From assembly GCA_018268075.1 (NCBI GenBank), contig JAFDXH010000055.1, positions 1-64,000 on the forward strand: a stretch of 64,000 nucleotides of DNA, written 5' to 3'. The DNA is from Bacteroidota bacterium (lineage in GTDB: Bacteria > Bacteroidota > Bacteroidia > Chitinophagales > Chitinophagaceae). This document shows, piece by piece, positions 39,510 through 49,367 of this stretch (positions within the stretch are counted from its first letter, which is position 1; each line of letters begins with the position of its first letter). The notes beneath the pieces were generated by a model that was given only the letters and a program-made list of their open reading frames with translations, did not search any database and was not told where the DNA came from. Both the position numbers and the translations under genes were made by a program.

Positions 39510-41336
39510 TTATTTTACCTCCTGCATAGATACCAGCCTGCGGTATATCCCGTTTTGGGACATCAGCTCCATGTGGGTTCCCCTTTCTGCAATACTCCCC
39601 TTACGAAGCACAATTATTTCATCAGCATTGCGTATGGTGCTCAGGCGGTGTGCGATTACAATACTTGTTCGGTTGCTCATTAAATTATTAATGGCATCCT
39701 GAACCAATTTTTCACTCTCTGTATCTAATGATGAGGTAGCCTCATCAAGTATTAAAATTGCCGGATTCTTAAGTACCGCTCGGGCTATCGTTATCCGTTG
39801 CTTTTCGCCGCCACTTAGTTTATTTCCTCTCTCACCAATATTTGTTTCATAGCCATGGTCTTTCTTTAAAATAAAATCATGAGCATTGGCTATTTGTGCA
39901 GCCTCCTGAATTTTTTGCAGTGGTACATTTTCCATCCCCAAAGAAATATTGGCTGCAATTGTTTCATTAAAAAGTACCGGCTCTTGGGTTACTACGCCCA
40001 TTTGATTTCGTAAGGATGCAAGGCTATAATCTTTTATATTAATACCATCTATCAACACCTCTCCTGAAGCCGCATCCTGAAAACGTGGAATAAGGTCTGC
40101 CAATGTACTTTTTCCCGCGCCTGAAGATCCAACCAGTGCTACAGATTTACCCTTTTCAATTTTTAAATTGATATCTTTTAATACAGCTACATCTTCATAA
40201 AAAAAGGATACTTTTTTGAATTCAATACTTTCTTTAAATGTACTTAGTTTGATAGGGTTGGCTGCTTCTTTGATGGCAACTTCTTCGTTTATCAACTCCT
40301 CTATTCTGTCTACACTTGCAGCGCCCTTTTTTATATTATATGAGGCAGCAGACAATGTTTTTAAAGGCTGAATGATTTGAGAAAAGATCAGAATATAAGA
40401 AAGAAAGTCTCCAGGATCGAGAAATTGATTTCTTAACACCAACCTGCCGCCATACCAAAGCACACACACTACAGCAGTGATGCCCAGTACTTCACTCACC
40501 GGTGAGGCTACATCACGGCGCCGGTTTACCCTGTTTTTTATTTTAAAGTAGTTATAATTCTGCTGATCAAAATTTTTAAACTGACTTTCTTCGGCGTTGA
40601 AAGCTTTGATAACACGAATGCCGCCCAAAGTTTCTTCAATAGTAGATAAAATACCACCTAACCCTTGCTGTGCCGCAGTACTGTGCCTCTTTAAACTTCG
40701 GCCAATACGCCCAATGATGAAACCCGCAACAGGAAGAAAAAATACCAGAAAAAAAGTAAGCTGAGGGCTCAGGACTACCAGGTATAATAAAAATAATATT
40801 ACGGTAACCGGCTCCCTGAAAAGCGTTTCCAATACATTTACAATAGAAACTTCCACCTCTACCAAATCGTTAGTAAGGCGGCTCATGATATCACCCTTTT
40901 TTTGATCATTAAAATATCCTACCGGTAGTACCAGGATTTTTTTGTACATGGCAGATCGCATATCATTCGTGATCAGGTTGCGCACGGGGGTCAATACATA
41001 AATTGATAAATAAAGAAAAACATTCTTTAATATTATAAAAATCAAGATTAAAATACAGATGATGCCTAATGCTTTAATATCGCCATCTGGCTGCAGTACT
41101 ATATTGTATAAATAATTCTTAAAATGATTGACTGGGTTGATACCCGATAAAAATCCTTGCTGGCCATTTAAGTTTCCCAGTGTATTTTCTTTCTTAAAAA
41201 TCAATAATAAAAAAGGGCTAAGCAACCCAAGCGAAACAACTGAAAACAGGTTAGAAAGTAGATTAAGCCCAAAATAGGTAGCTATTAATTTGGGATACCT
41301 TGAAATATATCGGAAAACAGTTCGTAAACTCTTCAT
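39510..41336 (-). CDS. ABC exporter, MsbA-like
   Basis: A 608-residue half-transporter with six membrane segments in residues ~1-340 and an ATPase domain from ~365 with Walker A GSSGAGKST, the signature LSGGEKQR and Walker B ILILDEATSSLD, then the H-loop (IAHRLSTI). It is homologous to the lipid A/phospholipid flippase MsbA, and in Bacteroidota this is the usual exporter annotation. Multidrug export cannot be ruled out. It converges with the flippase gene with 27 bases between stops. Confidence 0.9.
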   Translation of the reverse strand: MKSLRTVFRYISRYPKLIATYFGLNLLSNLFSVVSLGLLSPFLLLIFKKENTLGNLNGQQGFLSGINPVNHFKNYLYNIVLQPDGDIKALGIICILILIFIILKNVFLYLSIYVLTPVRNLITNDMRSAMYKKILVLPVGYFNDQKKGDIMSRLTNDLVEVEVSIVNVLETLFREPVTVILFLLYLVVLSPQLTFFLVFFLPVAGFIIGRIGRSLKRHSTAAQQGLGGILSTIEETLGGIRVIKAFNAEESQFKNFDQQNYNYFKIKNRVNRRRDVASPVSEVLGITAVVCVLWYGGRLVLRNQFLDPGDFLSYILIFSQIIQPLKTLSAASYNIKKGAASVDRIEELINEEVAIKEAANPIKLSTFKESIEFKKVSFFYEDVAVLKDINLKIEKGKSVALVGSSGAGKSTLADLIPRFQDAASGEVLIDGINIKDYSLASLRNQMGVVTQEPVLFNETIAANISLGMENVPLQKIQEAAQIANAHDFILKKDHGYETNIGERGNKLSGGEKQRITIARAVLKNPAILILDEATSSLDTESEKLVQDAINNLMSNRTSIVIAHRLSTIRNADEIIVLRKGSIAERGTHMELMSQNGIYRRLVSMQEVK

Positions 41337-41411
41337 TAAATATTATAAATCTGCTTAAGCATGGTTATCCCGGCAAAGTAACTAATTTTACAGGTACTAA
41401 TTGATATTACA

Positions 41412-41780
41412 ATGATTGAAGGTAAAAGACAAAGACAAGTAGCCACAGAAATAGCAAAGGAGCTCAATGAAATATTTTTAAAATTAGGAATCAACATGTT
41501 GGATGGTGGAATGGTTTCAATATCCTCGGTAAAAATTACTCCTGATCTTTATGAAGCAAGAATTTACTTAAGCCTTTTTCAGGTAAAGGATGCCGATGCT
41601 GTTCTGGAAAAAATACAATCACGAGGAAGCGAAATAAGAGGTGAATTGGGCAAAAGAATGCGCCACCAATTACGAAGTATTCCACAGCTTACTTTTTATC
41701 TCGACGACACACTTGATTATGTATTTAAGATTGAAAAACTGTTGGATGATCTTAAAAAGGATCAGAATAAAAATGAATAA
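41412..41780 (+). CDS. rbfA: 30S ribosome-binding factor RbfA
   Basis: RbfA helps mature the 16S rRNA 5' end during 30S assembly. The 122-residue protein has the KH-like layout of the family: KRQRQVATEIAKELNEIF, SISSVKITPDLYEARIYLS, and the C-terminal RMRHQLRSIPQLTFYLDDTLDY stretch (shown here in part). It is divergent from the ABC exporter and 51 bases upstream of a LolC/E-like permease, an arrangement common in Bacteroidota. Confidence 0.92.
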   Translation: MIEGKRQRQVATEIAKELNEIFLKLGINMLDGGMVSISSVKITPDLYEARIYLSLFQVKDADAVLEKIQSRGSEIRGELGKRMRHQLRSIPQLTFYLDDTLDYVFKIEKLLDDLKKDQNKNE

Positions 41781-41831
41781 AATTTAAGTGAACGACTGTT
41801 ATTTTTTTAAAATTAATATTTTACATTTTCC

Positions 41832-43049
41832 TTGTATTTAAACTTTGCATGGCGATATTTTAAGGCAAAAAAAAGTACCCACGCTATCAATATTATATCG
41901 TGGGTTACTGCAGGCGTTATTGCCTTCTCTACTTTGTGTCAGGTATTGGTATTGAGCGTTTTCAATGGCTTTGAAGGGCTTGTTCAATCTTTATATTCAA
42001 ATTTTTATACCGACGTAAAAGTTTTACCGGCAAAAGGAAAAACGTTCACCCTAAGCCAGCCCGAATTGGATAGTATAGCAAGGCTCGGAGGCGTAAAGGG
42101 TATATCAAAAAATGTAGAAGAAAAGGCTTTGATTCAAAATGGCGAGCAACAAACTGTAGTATTATTAAAAGGTGTGGACTCCAACTATGGAAAGGTTTCG
42201 GGCTTGCCATCAAAAATGTACCATGGCACTTTTAATACTGGAAATATAGATCATCCTTTACTTGTATTGGGCTCTGGTATTGAAAGTGCTATCGGAGTGC
42301 AGGCAGATAAAAACTTATTCCCCATTACTATCTTCTTGCCTAAAAAAGCAGAGGGATCGGCCAATCCTCTTGGCGCCCTTAGTGAAGGAAACGCCAACAC
42401 TTCCGGCAGTTTTGAAATTCAGCAGGACTTTGACAATAAATATGTGATCACTAATATGGATTTTGTAAAACAACAAATGAATTACCAGCAAAACGAATAT
42501 AGCGCATTAGAGATAGCGCTTGTGCCTTCTCAAAATGTACATTCATTTGTGACCAACCTTCAGAAAAAACTTGGTAATAAATTTACAGTACTAACAAAGT
42601 ATGAACAAAACACCAGCCTATATAATTCAATGCGGTTGGAAAAATGGATTATTTATGCAGTACTTACCCTTATTCTAATAATTGCTGCTTTCAATATGAT
42701 TGGTGCTCTTACAATGCTTGTACTTGAGAAAAAGAAAGATATCAGTGTGCTACATGCACTGGGCAGCCGCGCCCAATTAATAAAAAAGATTTTTCTGAGT
42801 GAAGGAATTTTACTGGCAGTGGGCGGCGCAGTAACCGGGATTTTTTTGGCGGTGATTATTGCATTCCTGCAAATGAAGTTTCACATAATAAAAATTGAAG
42901 GCAACTCCTTCCTGATTGATTATTTTCCGGTAAAAATGAAAATAACTGATTTTTTGCTGGTGTTTTTCACTTCCTTTATTATTGCCTTTGTTGCTGCATG
43001 GTTTCCTGCCAATAAGGCTTCAAAGCAATTGTTTGATCTAAAAGGGTAG
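41832..43049 (+). CDS. LolC/E-like ABC transporter permease
   Basis: A 405-residue permease with one membrane segment near residues 20-45, a periplasmic domain of ~230 residues and three C-terminal membrane segments (from about 275), the FtsX/LolCE topology. It contains the conserved FNMIGALTMLVLEKKKDI stretch. LolCDE extracts lipoproteins to the outer membrane, and Bacteroidota carry LolC/E-type homologs. The ATPase partner is not adjacent. The start is a TTG at 41832; no ATG fits the family start (NFAWRYFKAKK). Confidence 0.82.
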   Translation: MYLNFAWRYFKAKKSTHAINIISWVTAGVIAFSTLCQVLVLSVFNGFEGLVQSLYSNFYTDVKVLPAKGKTFTLSQPELDSIARLGGVKGISKNVEEKALIQNGEQQTVVLLKGVDSNYGKVSGLPSKMYHGTFNTGNIDHPLLVLGSGIESAIGVQADKNLFPITIFLPKKAEGSANPLGALSEGNANTSGSFEIQQDFDNKYVITNMDFVKQQMNYQQNEYSALEIALVPSQNVHSFVTNLQKKLGNKFTVLTKYEQNTSLYNSMRLEKWIIYAVLTLILIIAAFNMIGALTMLVLEKKKDISVLHALGSRAQLIKKIFLSEGILLAVGGAVTGIFLAVIIAFLQMKFHIIKIEGNSFLIDYFPVKMKITDFLLVFFTSFIIAFVAAWFPANKASKQLFDLKG

Positions 43050-43090
43050 CCCAAAAGTTAATCCTTCAAATAATAATTTTACCCAAAAGT

Positions 43091-43120
43091 TTTGATTCTT
43101 GGAAATCATTTTTACTTTTG
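43091..43120 (+). promoter_or_regulatory. Promoter of T9SS surface protein gene
   Basis: TTTG at 43091-43094 and TACTTTTG at 43113-43120 are separated by 18 bases, matching both Bacteroidota promoter elements exactly. Transcription would begin near 43127, which leaves a leader of about 155 bases before the ATG at 43284. Confidence 0.72.
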
Positions 43121-43283
43121 TACTGCTCCTATACCTCTTCGAAACGACCCCTTCCCCTATTTTTCCAATATTATTTGTAAATCGCCGGATATTTCCTTCA
43201 TGCAAGGATCAATAGTTACATCCATTTCCCAAAAAACCAAGTGTACATACTGGCAGTACCAATGTTAACTGAAATAATAAAAA

Positions 43284-45413
43284 ATGGGAAAACTAAACTA
43301 TATAAAATATTTGATCACCCTCATTATATTGGGAGGTTCGCTTATTACTTCAGCACAGAGGAGTTATCAGCTTATATTTTCAGAAAATCTTCGTGGCAAC
43401 ACCACTATTTGCGGCAATACACTTCTTCAGATTATAAAAAGTGCAGGAGTTGCTGATACCATGAAAATGAACGACAACCAAATTACCGGGAACAGCATAT
43501 ACGGAAACGACAATGAGGATATGCAATACATAGATGTGGATGGCAGTATGGGCGATGGCGCTACCACATGGAATTCTTCTACCGCCGACCTTCAACTACC
43601 TCAGGGAAATACAACCATAAAATTTGCCAGGCTCTACTGGGGAGGCCGCGTAACAAATAGCCAATTCAATTTAGCAACCCCAGAAAACCAAACTGTAAAA
43701 ATCAGAAAAGGAAACTCAGGAACCTATGAAAACGTAAAAGCACTGAGCATAGACCAAGCTACTATCAGCAATGGATATACGCAGTATCAGGCCTATGCAG
43801 ATATTACAAATTTTATCAAACAAAATGGTTCTGGTACCTATAGCGTAGGTAATGTGCCGCTTACCACAGGCGCCATATCCGGAGGTGGTAATAATGGTGG
43901 ATGGTGCATCGTGGCCGTATATGAAAATAGTCAATTGAATTATAACAGCATCAGAGTATATGATGGATTTGAAAGAGTATATAATGATGGAATGGCAACC
44001 ACCAATAGTGTTACACTCACTGGCTTAAATGTGCCTTCCGGCATGCTTGCAGCAAGCGATGCACAAATGAGTGTAATGGCATGGGAGGGCGATGCGAACA
44101 TAACTGGTGATTTCTTAAAAATTAACGGCATTTCATTTTCTAATCAGCTAAACCCGATAGACAATCCTTGGAACGGAACAATTAGCAGTAATGGAATGCA
44201 GGTGCACTCAAGATATCCTGATTTTAGCAACCAGATGGGTATGGATATAGATATTTTTAATGTAGGCACGGGCTATAATATTGCCCCCAATTCAAAGGAA
44301 GTAACATTAGATTTTGGAACCGAAGCCGATCAATATTATCCCGGTGTATTTATGTTTTCTATTAAAATGAAGGACCCGTCTATTACTGTAGGCATTCAGG
44401 TGAATGATGAAAATAATAATCACCTTGCTGAGAGTGGTGAACAGCTTACCTATACTATATCGGGCGCAAACAGCGGACAAGGCAATGCAAATTATATAGT
44501 GCTAACTGATACACTGCCAGTGGGTGTTACTTATTTACCCAACTCCTTAGAGTTAATTAACAGTGCGGGTTTGCAGGCCGGCGCATTGACAGATAATATT
44601 GCAGATGATGTAGCTGAATTTATACAATCTGGCACTTTCCAAATAGTCCGTTTTCGAATTGGGAATGGCGCTAATGGCTCCACAGGAGGCACTTTGCTGA
44701 ATAATCAGGCCTATTCTGTTCGGTTTAAGGTAACTGTAAATCCACCACCTGCAGGTAAGAACGTACCATCTATTACTAATATCGTTCGGCTCAATTCTCT
44801 ATCAGATGCTGGAATTTCTTTTGTAGATGATGCTACTGCAATTATTAACCCTGAGGAAGGACCATTGCCTCTTACGTTTGTAAATGTATCAGCACAAAAA
44901 GTGCCCGGTGCCGTCGCTTTACTGTGGACAACAACACAGGAAATAAATTGCAAAGAGTTTATGATAGAAAGAAGTGAGGATGGTATAAAATTTAATATGA
45001 TTGCCAAATTGCCGGCACTCGGAAATGGAAATTCAATAAAACAATATGACTGGCAGGATAAAAATTTTCCGAATATTTCAAGAATTTATTACCGATTAAA
45101 GCTAATAGACATAGATAGCAGCTATCAGTACTCCAAAATATTTTCAGTAAGTATAGATGCCAATGAATTAATTAAAATCACACCAGAGATTGTTCAAAAT
45201 TCTCTATCAATTTCTAGTTCTGGTATGGGGAGTTCCAAAGCTGCCATAAAAATATATTCAGTAAATGGCCTATTGGTATATTCCAAAAATGTAGTATTAG
45301 ACAACAATAACCCCTTGATTATAAACGAAACAGAACGATACTCCGCAGGGATCTATTTTGTACAGATTGTTACAGCAAACCGGCGGTATATCAGAAAATT
45401 TTTAAAGGAATAA
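43284..45413 (+). CDS. T9SS-secreted surface protein with DUF11 repeat
   Basis: A 709-residue exported protein with a signal peptide (ending about ITSAQ). Residues ~60-360 form a beta-rich domain with an LYWGGRV motif seen in cell-surface proteins that carry DUF11 repeats. Residues ~370-500 contain a DUF11 repeat (LTYTISGANSGQGNANY, LTDTLPVGVTYLPNSL). The last ~70 residues form a T9SS type A sorting domain (KIYSVNGLLVYSKN, then SAGIYFVQIV). It is probably exported through the outer membrane by type IX secretion and anchored or released at the surface. Function unknown; adhesion is plausible. Confidence 0.85.
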   Translation: MGKLNYIKYLITLIILGGSLITSAQRSYQLIFSENLRGNTTICGNTLLQIIKSAGVADTMKMNDNQITGNSIYGNDNEDMQYIDVDGSMGDGATTWNSSTADLQLPQGNTTIKFARLYWGGRVTNSQFNLATPENQTVKIRKGNSGTYENVKALSIDQATISNGYTQYQAYADITNFIKQNGSGTYSVGNVPLTTGAISGGGNNGGWCIVAVYENSQLNYNSIRVYDGFERVYNDGMATTNSVTLTGLNVPSGMLAASDAQMSVMAWEGDANITGDFLKINGISFSNQLNPIDNPWNGTISSNGMQVHSRYPDFSNQMGMDIDIFNVGTGYNIAPNSKEVTLDFGTEADQYYPGVFMFSIKMKDPSITVGIQVNDENNNHLAESGEQLTYTISGANSGQGNANYIVLTDTLPVGVTYLPNSLELINSAGLQAGALTDNIADDVAEFIQSGTFQIVRFRIGNGANGSTGGTLLNNQAYSVRFKVTVNPPPAGKNVPSITNIVRLNSLSDAGISFVDDATAIINPEEGPLPLTFVNVSAQKVPGAVALLWTTTQEINCKEFMIERSEDGIKFNMIAKLPALGNGNSIKQYDWQDKNFPNISRIYYRLKLIDIDSSYQYSKIFSVSIDANELIKITPEIVQNSLSISSSGMGSSKAAIKIYSVNGLLVYSKNVVLDNNNPLIINETERYSAGIYFVQIVTANRRYIRKFLKE

Positions 45414-45455
45414 TGCCAATAATACCAATTGTAAATTTATCTCCAGATAAAAACT

Positions 45456-45743
45456 TTAAGGAATAATATACGTTCTCAAGGCATTTACGTATGTATCGAA
45501 AGCCTCAATGCCGACCGGAGTAATTTTACAAATTGTTTGGGGATAGTTGTTTTGAAATTGTTTGATGATATCTATATACCCTGCTTCTTTCAATTTACTA
45601 ATTTGTACGCTCAGGTTGCCCGCAGTAGCGTTGGTTTTTTCCTTAAGAAAATTAAACTCAGCCTCTTTAACACTAATCAATAACGACATAATAGCCAGCC
45701 GCAATTGAGAATGTAGTATGGGGTTGAGATCTTTAAAATCCAT
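45456..45743 (-). CDS. Winged-helix transcriptional regulator (HTH_34 type)
   Basis: A 95-residue regulator with a winged-helix fold (LHSQLRLAIMSLL; TAGNLSVQISKLKEAGYI as the recognition part) of the MarR/ArsR-like HTH_34 group. It is the last gene of a minus-strand set that begins with the TonB receptor at 49367, and it probably controls those genes. The small size and lack of a metal-binding site leave its signal unknown. Confidence 0.85.
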   Translation of the reverse strand: MDFKDLNPILHSQLRLAIMSLLISVKEAEFNFLKEKTNATAGNLSVQISKLKEAGYIDIIKQFQNNYPQTICKITPVGIEAFDTYVNALRTYIIP

Positions 45744-45787
45744 TTTTGTTAGTGCTATGTTTCATTTAAAAGAAAAATAAAAAAAAC

Positions 45788-46378
45788 CTAATGTGAGCTG
45801 TGTTTGTATTTACTCCTAAGTAAGTATCCGGGAACAATCCATGCTATTAAAACTGCTACTGCTACCAATAATAATTGAAATTGAGGCTTAATAAAAAGAG
45901 CTATAATAGAAAATGCCCAGCAACAAATACTTCCAAAAATTAAAGGTTTAAACTTAAGAATAACCCCCGATAAAAAAACAGGCATACCATATACTACCAA
46001 CAATATAGGATATATGAGTTGATGACTACCAGAAAAGCTAATAATAATAATGAGCAGCATCAGGCAGATAAAAAAATCCAGCCACACAAATGCATTAAGT
46101 TCTTCTGTATAGGTTTTTACCATCTGGCGGCTCCTCTTTTTCTTGATTAAAAATATTTGAAAAATAGCCATTGCCCAAGTGGAGAGCCATACATACCATA
46201 CATTTTCCTTGAAAAAATATATAGCTATAAATTGAACAACGCAGCAAACAAAAATAAGCCAGCCCCACCATAAATATAATAAGCCATTCTCGCTAAAGCG
46301 GTTCTTTGCTTTATTAATCATAGAAGCAATAAGCGCCATACTTTCCGAATGCGTCATTTCATTTTGGTTGTTTTCCAT
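45788..46378 (-). CDS. Hypothetical integral membrane protein
   Basis: I do not recognise a named family. The 196-residue protein has a hydrophilic, probably cytoplasmic, start of about 30 residues and five or six hydrophobic segments. It lies 3 bases past the preceding gene's stop and 44 bases before the winged-helix regulator, so it is part of the same operon. A role in sensing or anchoring the regulator is possible but unsupported. Confidence 0.65.
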   Translation of the reverse strand: MENNQNEMTHSESMALIASMINKAKNRFSENGLLYLWWGWLIFVCCVVQFIAIYFFKENVWYVWLSTWAMAIFQIFLIKKKRSRQMVKTYTEELNAFVWLDFFICLMLLIIIISFSGSHQLIYPILLVVYGMPVFLSGVILKFKPLIFGSICCWAFSIIALFIKPQFQLLLVAVAVLIAWIVPGYLLRSKYKHSSH

Positions 46379-46381
46379 TTT

Positions 46382-47023
46382 TTATTTGTATTGTGATAAA
46401 AAATATTCTACAGTTGATTTTCCCCAATTAGGTGAAAGCGGAGTTTCAGGTTTAAAATTTTCATATAACTCTTTGGCTTTTTCGAAAAGGGGTTTAGCTA
46501 CACTCTTGCCACCACCAAATGCCTCAGGAGTATAAAACTTATTTTCTGCTTCCAGAAGATAGGGCCGCGGGTTTGAAGGATCAGCTTTTTTAGCCTTTTC
46601 AATATTTTCATTTATGGCTGCCCCATAGGTCATGTACCTGCTTTGTGGATCTACAGTCATGTGTGCTGTGGCAATCATACTTTTCACCACGTCAGTTTCA
46701 GAATTTTCTTTACCTAAGATATTTTCAGCTTTTGATATAAAATCTGTTGCCTTATTAGCAAGATCATCTTTTTTGCTATTGTCCTTACCGGTCATGGCTT
46801 GCAATGATGTACAATAGCCGGCATAATAATATGGAAGCCATTTATCCTTTTCAGCATCAGCTATTCGGGCAAAATTATTTCCAATTTCTGCAATATTATT
46901 TTTTATCATCATAGAGTCCAGCATGGCGATATTGGCATTCATTGCTTTGGTGTATTTATCACTTTGTGCATTAGTAAAAATGCCGCCCGCCAGCAGTAGG
47001 GTTAAAAAAAGTATTCTTTTCAT
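46382..47023 (-). CDS. Secreted TPR-like helical protein
   Basis: A 213-residue exported protein with a signal peptide (residues 1-19, ending TNAQ). The rest is helical with tetratricopeptide-like spacing (ARIADAEKDKWLPYYYAGYC; KKADPSNPRPYLLEAENK). It lies 94 bases downstream of the TonB receptor and just before the membrane protein gene. A periplasmic accessory role to the receptor is plausible from context only. Confidence 0.7.
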   Translation of the reverse strand: MKRILFLTLLLAGGIFTNAQSDKYTKAMNANIAMLDSMMIKNNIAEIGNNFARIADAEKDKWLPYYYAGYCTSLQAMTGKDNSKKDDLANKATDFISKAENILGKENSETDVVKSMIATAHMTVDPQSRYMTYGAAINENIEKAKKADPSNPRPYLLEAENKFYTPEAFGGGKSVAKPLFEKAKELYENFKPETPLSPNWGKSTVEYFLSQYK

Positions 47024-47117
47024 TTTGATTTGAGTTGATTGATTTAAGATTTAATTCTTTAATTTTTTTTCTTTTTAATTCCTATCCTGTTTCTTAGGTC
47101 TGCCCTTTTTGGGCTTG

Positions 47118-49367
47118 TTAAAGATGATTATTAATCGCATCCTCAGACCTGTCTATCCCCAGGCTTATGAAATATCCTATAAAATAAAACCTTCTGGCAG
47201 CAGGTAACACTGCCACTTTATTTTGTCCATTGGCCGAATAATTATAAGAATAAATATTATTAAAGCCTAACACATTTGTCACCGACAATACCAATACTCC
47301 AAAGGCTTTTGCTTTAGTATTTCCAATATTAGGGAGGTAATTCATACTAAGGCTAAGACTATTATAATCCCGAGTTCTTCCTTGATCCACAATCTTGAAA
47401 TCATTATTTCCTGCACTCATGATATTATAATAAGGACGACCTGTAGCATAAGTATAGGATGCATTAAATTGAGTTTTTAGGGGGAGTATAAATTTCTTTA
47501 ACACCAGTGATGCTGTATGCTTAGATGCAAATGGCGGCTGAATAGAAAAAGGGTAATTCAGAAAATCTCGTTTAGTATCCAAATAGGAATAAGAGACCCA
47601 GTAGTCAAGGTTTTTAAATGTTTTTTTATCACGCCAGAAAACTTCTACCCCCTTGGCATCGCCAAATCCATCATTATTAATTGCCACAGGCCTTCCAAAA
47701 TTGTTTTGAGTTTTTATCAGATCATCATATTTTTTGTAAAATAATTCTGTACGAAAAGTCCGGTTATTCGTGATCTTTTGATATTGTGCTATATAATGCG
47801 TAGCCTTTACAAAATGCAGTGCATTCAATGCCGGCAGATACAAACTATTCGGATCCTGATAAAATTGGCCATAGGCAATAGAAGCCTGACTTTTGTCGGC
47901 AAACTTGTAGGCAAAAGATACCCTCGGGGCAAAATTCCATTTATGCAGCAAAGATGAATGCTCAGAACGTACTCCCACTTTGAGCGCCAGATCATTGGTG
48001 ATATACAAATCTGTTTCTGCAAATAAGGCCTCTATATTTTCTTTTAAATGAAATGGAATGTGACTGCCACCAGATTGAATGAATTCTGTTTTTTCATCGC
48101 TCATATTATACTCATTTCCAAATCTTACAGTACTTATACTAAACAATTTTTTTTCCAAAACCACTTTTCCATTTACATAATTCCCCTTCCTTTCCAAATT
48201 AAAATTCTTAGATGCATAAAGCGGGTCGCCTAATTCCAACTTTACATTTTGATCATTTTGCAATTCACTATTTATTTTATCTATGTTATTGCTATAGGAT
48301 GCTCCCGCCTGTAGGCGCCAACCTTTACCCAATTTTTCACGCCAAGATATATTATGATAAGTATTAAAATTGTTGAGGTGAAATGCATTTTTTAATTGTA
48401 AAGAATCTATATCCTGATATCTGAATGCCACATTTGTTGTAGAAAAAATACCATAATATTTTAATATACCCGTTGCACTTGTCTTGATCCTAAAATTAGC
48501 ATCTGCATTATGTATAACAGGTACGCGGAAATAGTCATACTTCTGTTTTATTAGATTGTACACCAGTGCCAGATTGGTATAATCGTAAGTAATACCCCAA
48601 GAACTCTTCTTATTTTTTGAAAGAGCCTGAATTCCTGCATTGGCAGATAGATAAGATACTCCAAAACTTGCTGAAGTCTTATCAGGAAAATCAATTGACT
48701 CAAGCAATAGTACAGAACTGAGCGCCTGCCCATATAAGGCAGAGTATCCGCCCGAACTAAAAATCGTTCCCTTAAAAAGAAAAGGATTAAACCTTCCTCT
48801 TGTTGCCATTCCCGGCTCGCTACTGTAATAAAAATTATTTACGAGGGTTCCATCAATATAATATTTTGTTTCGTCAGCCGTACCACCTCTTACAAAAAGC
48901 CCTTCACTTTCGCCCACCTGTTGGGTGCCGGGCAAAGTTTTGATAGCAGAGGTAATGTCGCCGTTTGCACTGGCAGTAGTTACTATATCCACAGGGTTTA
49001 GTACGGTGCCCTTTTTCTGATCACTGGCCTCGAAAGCACCTACACTTATTACCACTGCTTTCAAGGAAGTAATTTGCTCTTTCAAAGTAATATTCAAATT
49101 AACATTGCCACTATCCAAATTGATTTCTTTTTCATAAGGCTTATATTCCGTAGAGGTAACTACCAATGTTTGATTTCCCTTTTCATTTGTTGTAAAACTA
49201 AAATTACCGAGAGAGTCCGTTGTTGCCCCATCATAAGTATCTTTTAAACTTATACTTATTCCTATCAAGGGTTTAGATTTATGGTTATTAATAGTACCGC
49301 CTACCCGTACCTGAGCTGAAACAGTAAAACAACTAAACACTAAAAAGTAAAACAAGACCAACCTCAT
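47118..49367 (-). CDS. TonB-dependent outer membrane receptor
   Basis: A 749-residue receptor: signal peptide (1-18, ending VSAQ), a CarboxypepD_reg-like domain (about 20-105), a plug domain (about 120-230, with FVRGGTADETKYYIDG), and a 22-strand barrel with a DRSEDAIN-like end. It imports a substrate across the outer membrane using TonB energy. No SusD homolog follows, so a nutrient other than a starch-like glycan is likely. It heads an operon with a secreted TPR-like protein, a membrane protein and a winged-helix regulator. Confidence 0.88.
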   Translation of the reverse strand: MRLVLFYFLVFSCFTVSAQVRVGGTINNHKSKPLIGISISLKDTYDGATTDSLGNFSFTTNEKGNQTLVVTSTEYKPYEKEINLDSGNVNLNITLKEQITSLKAVVISVGAFEASDQKKGTVLNPVDIVTTASANGDITSAIKTLPGTQQVGESEGLFVRGGTADETKYYIDGTLVNNFYYSSEPGMATRGRFNPFLFKGTIFSSGGYSALYGQALSSVLLLESIDFPDKTSASFGVSYLSANAGIQALSKNKKSSWGITYDYTNLALVYNLIKQKYDYFRVPVIHNADANFRIKTSATGILKYYGIFSTTNVAFRYQDIDSLQLKNAFHLNNFNTYHNISWREKLGKGWRLQAGASYSNNIDKINSELQNDQNVKLELGDPLYASKNFNLERKGNYVNGKVVLEKKLFSISTVRFGNEYNMSDEKTEFIQSGGSHIPFHLKENIEALFAETDLYITNDLALKVGVRSEHSSLLHKWNFAPRVSFAYKFADKSQASIAYGQFYQDPNSLYLPALNALHFVKATHYIAQYQKITNNRTFRTELFYKKYDDLIKTQNNFGRPVAINNDGFGDAKGVEVFWRDKKTFKNLDYWVSYSYLDTKRDFLNYPFSIQPPFASKHTASLVLKKFILPLKTQFNASYTYATGRPYYNIMSAGNNDFKIVDQGRTRDYNSLSLSMNYLPNIGNTKAKAFGVLVLSVTNVLGFNNIYSYNYSANGQNKVAVLPAARRFYFIGYFISLGIDRSEDAINNHL

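Noticed and set aside
43241-43456. A 71-codon frame overlapping the start of the T9SS surface protein gene
   Set aside because: It overlaps the signal peptide coding part in another frame and lacks a signal or domain.
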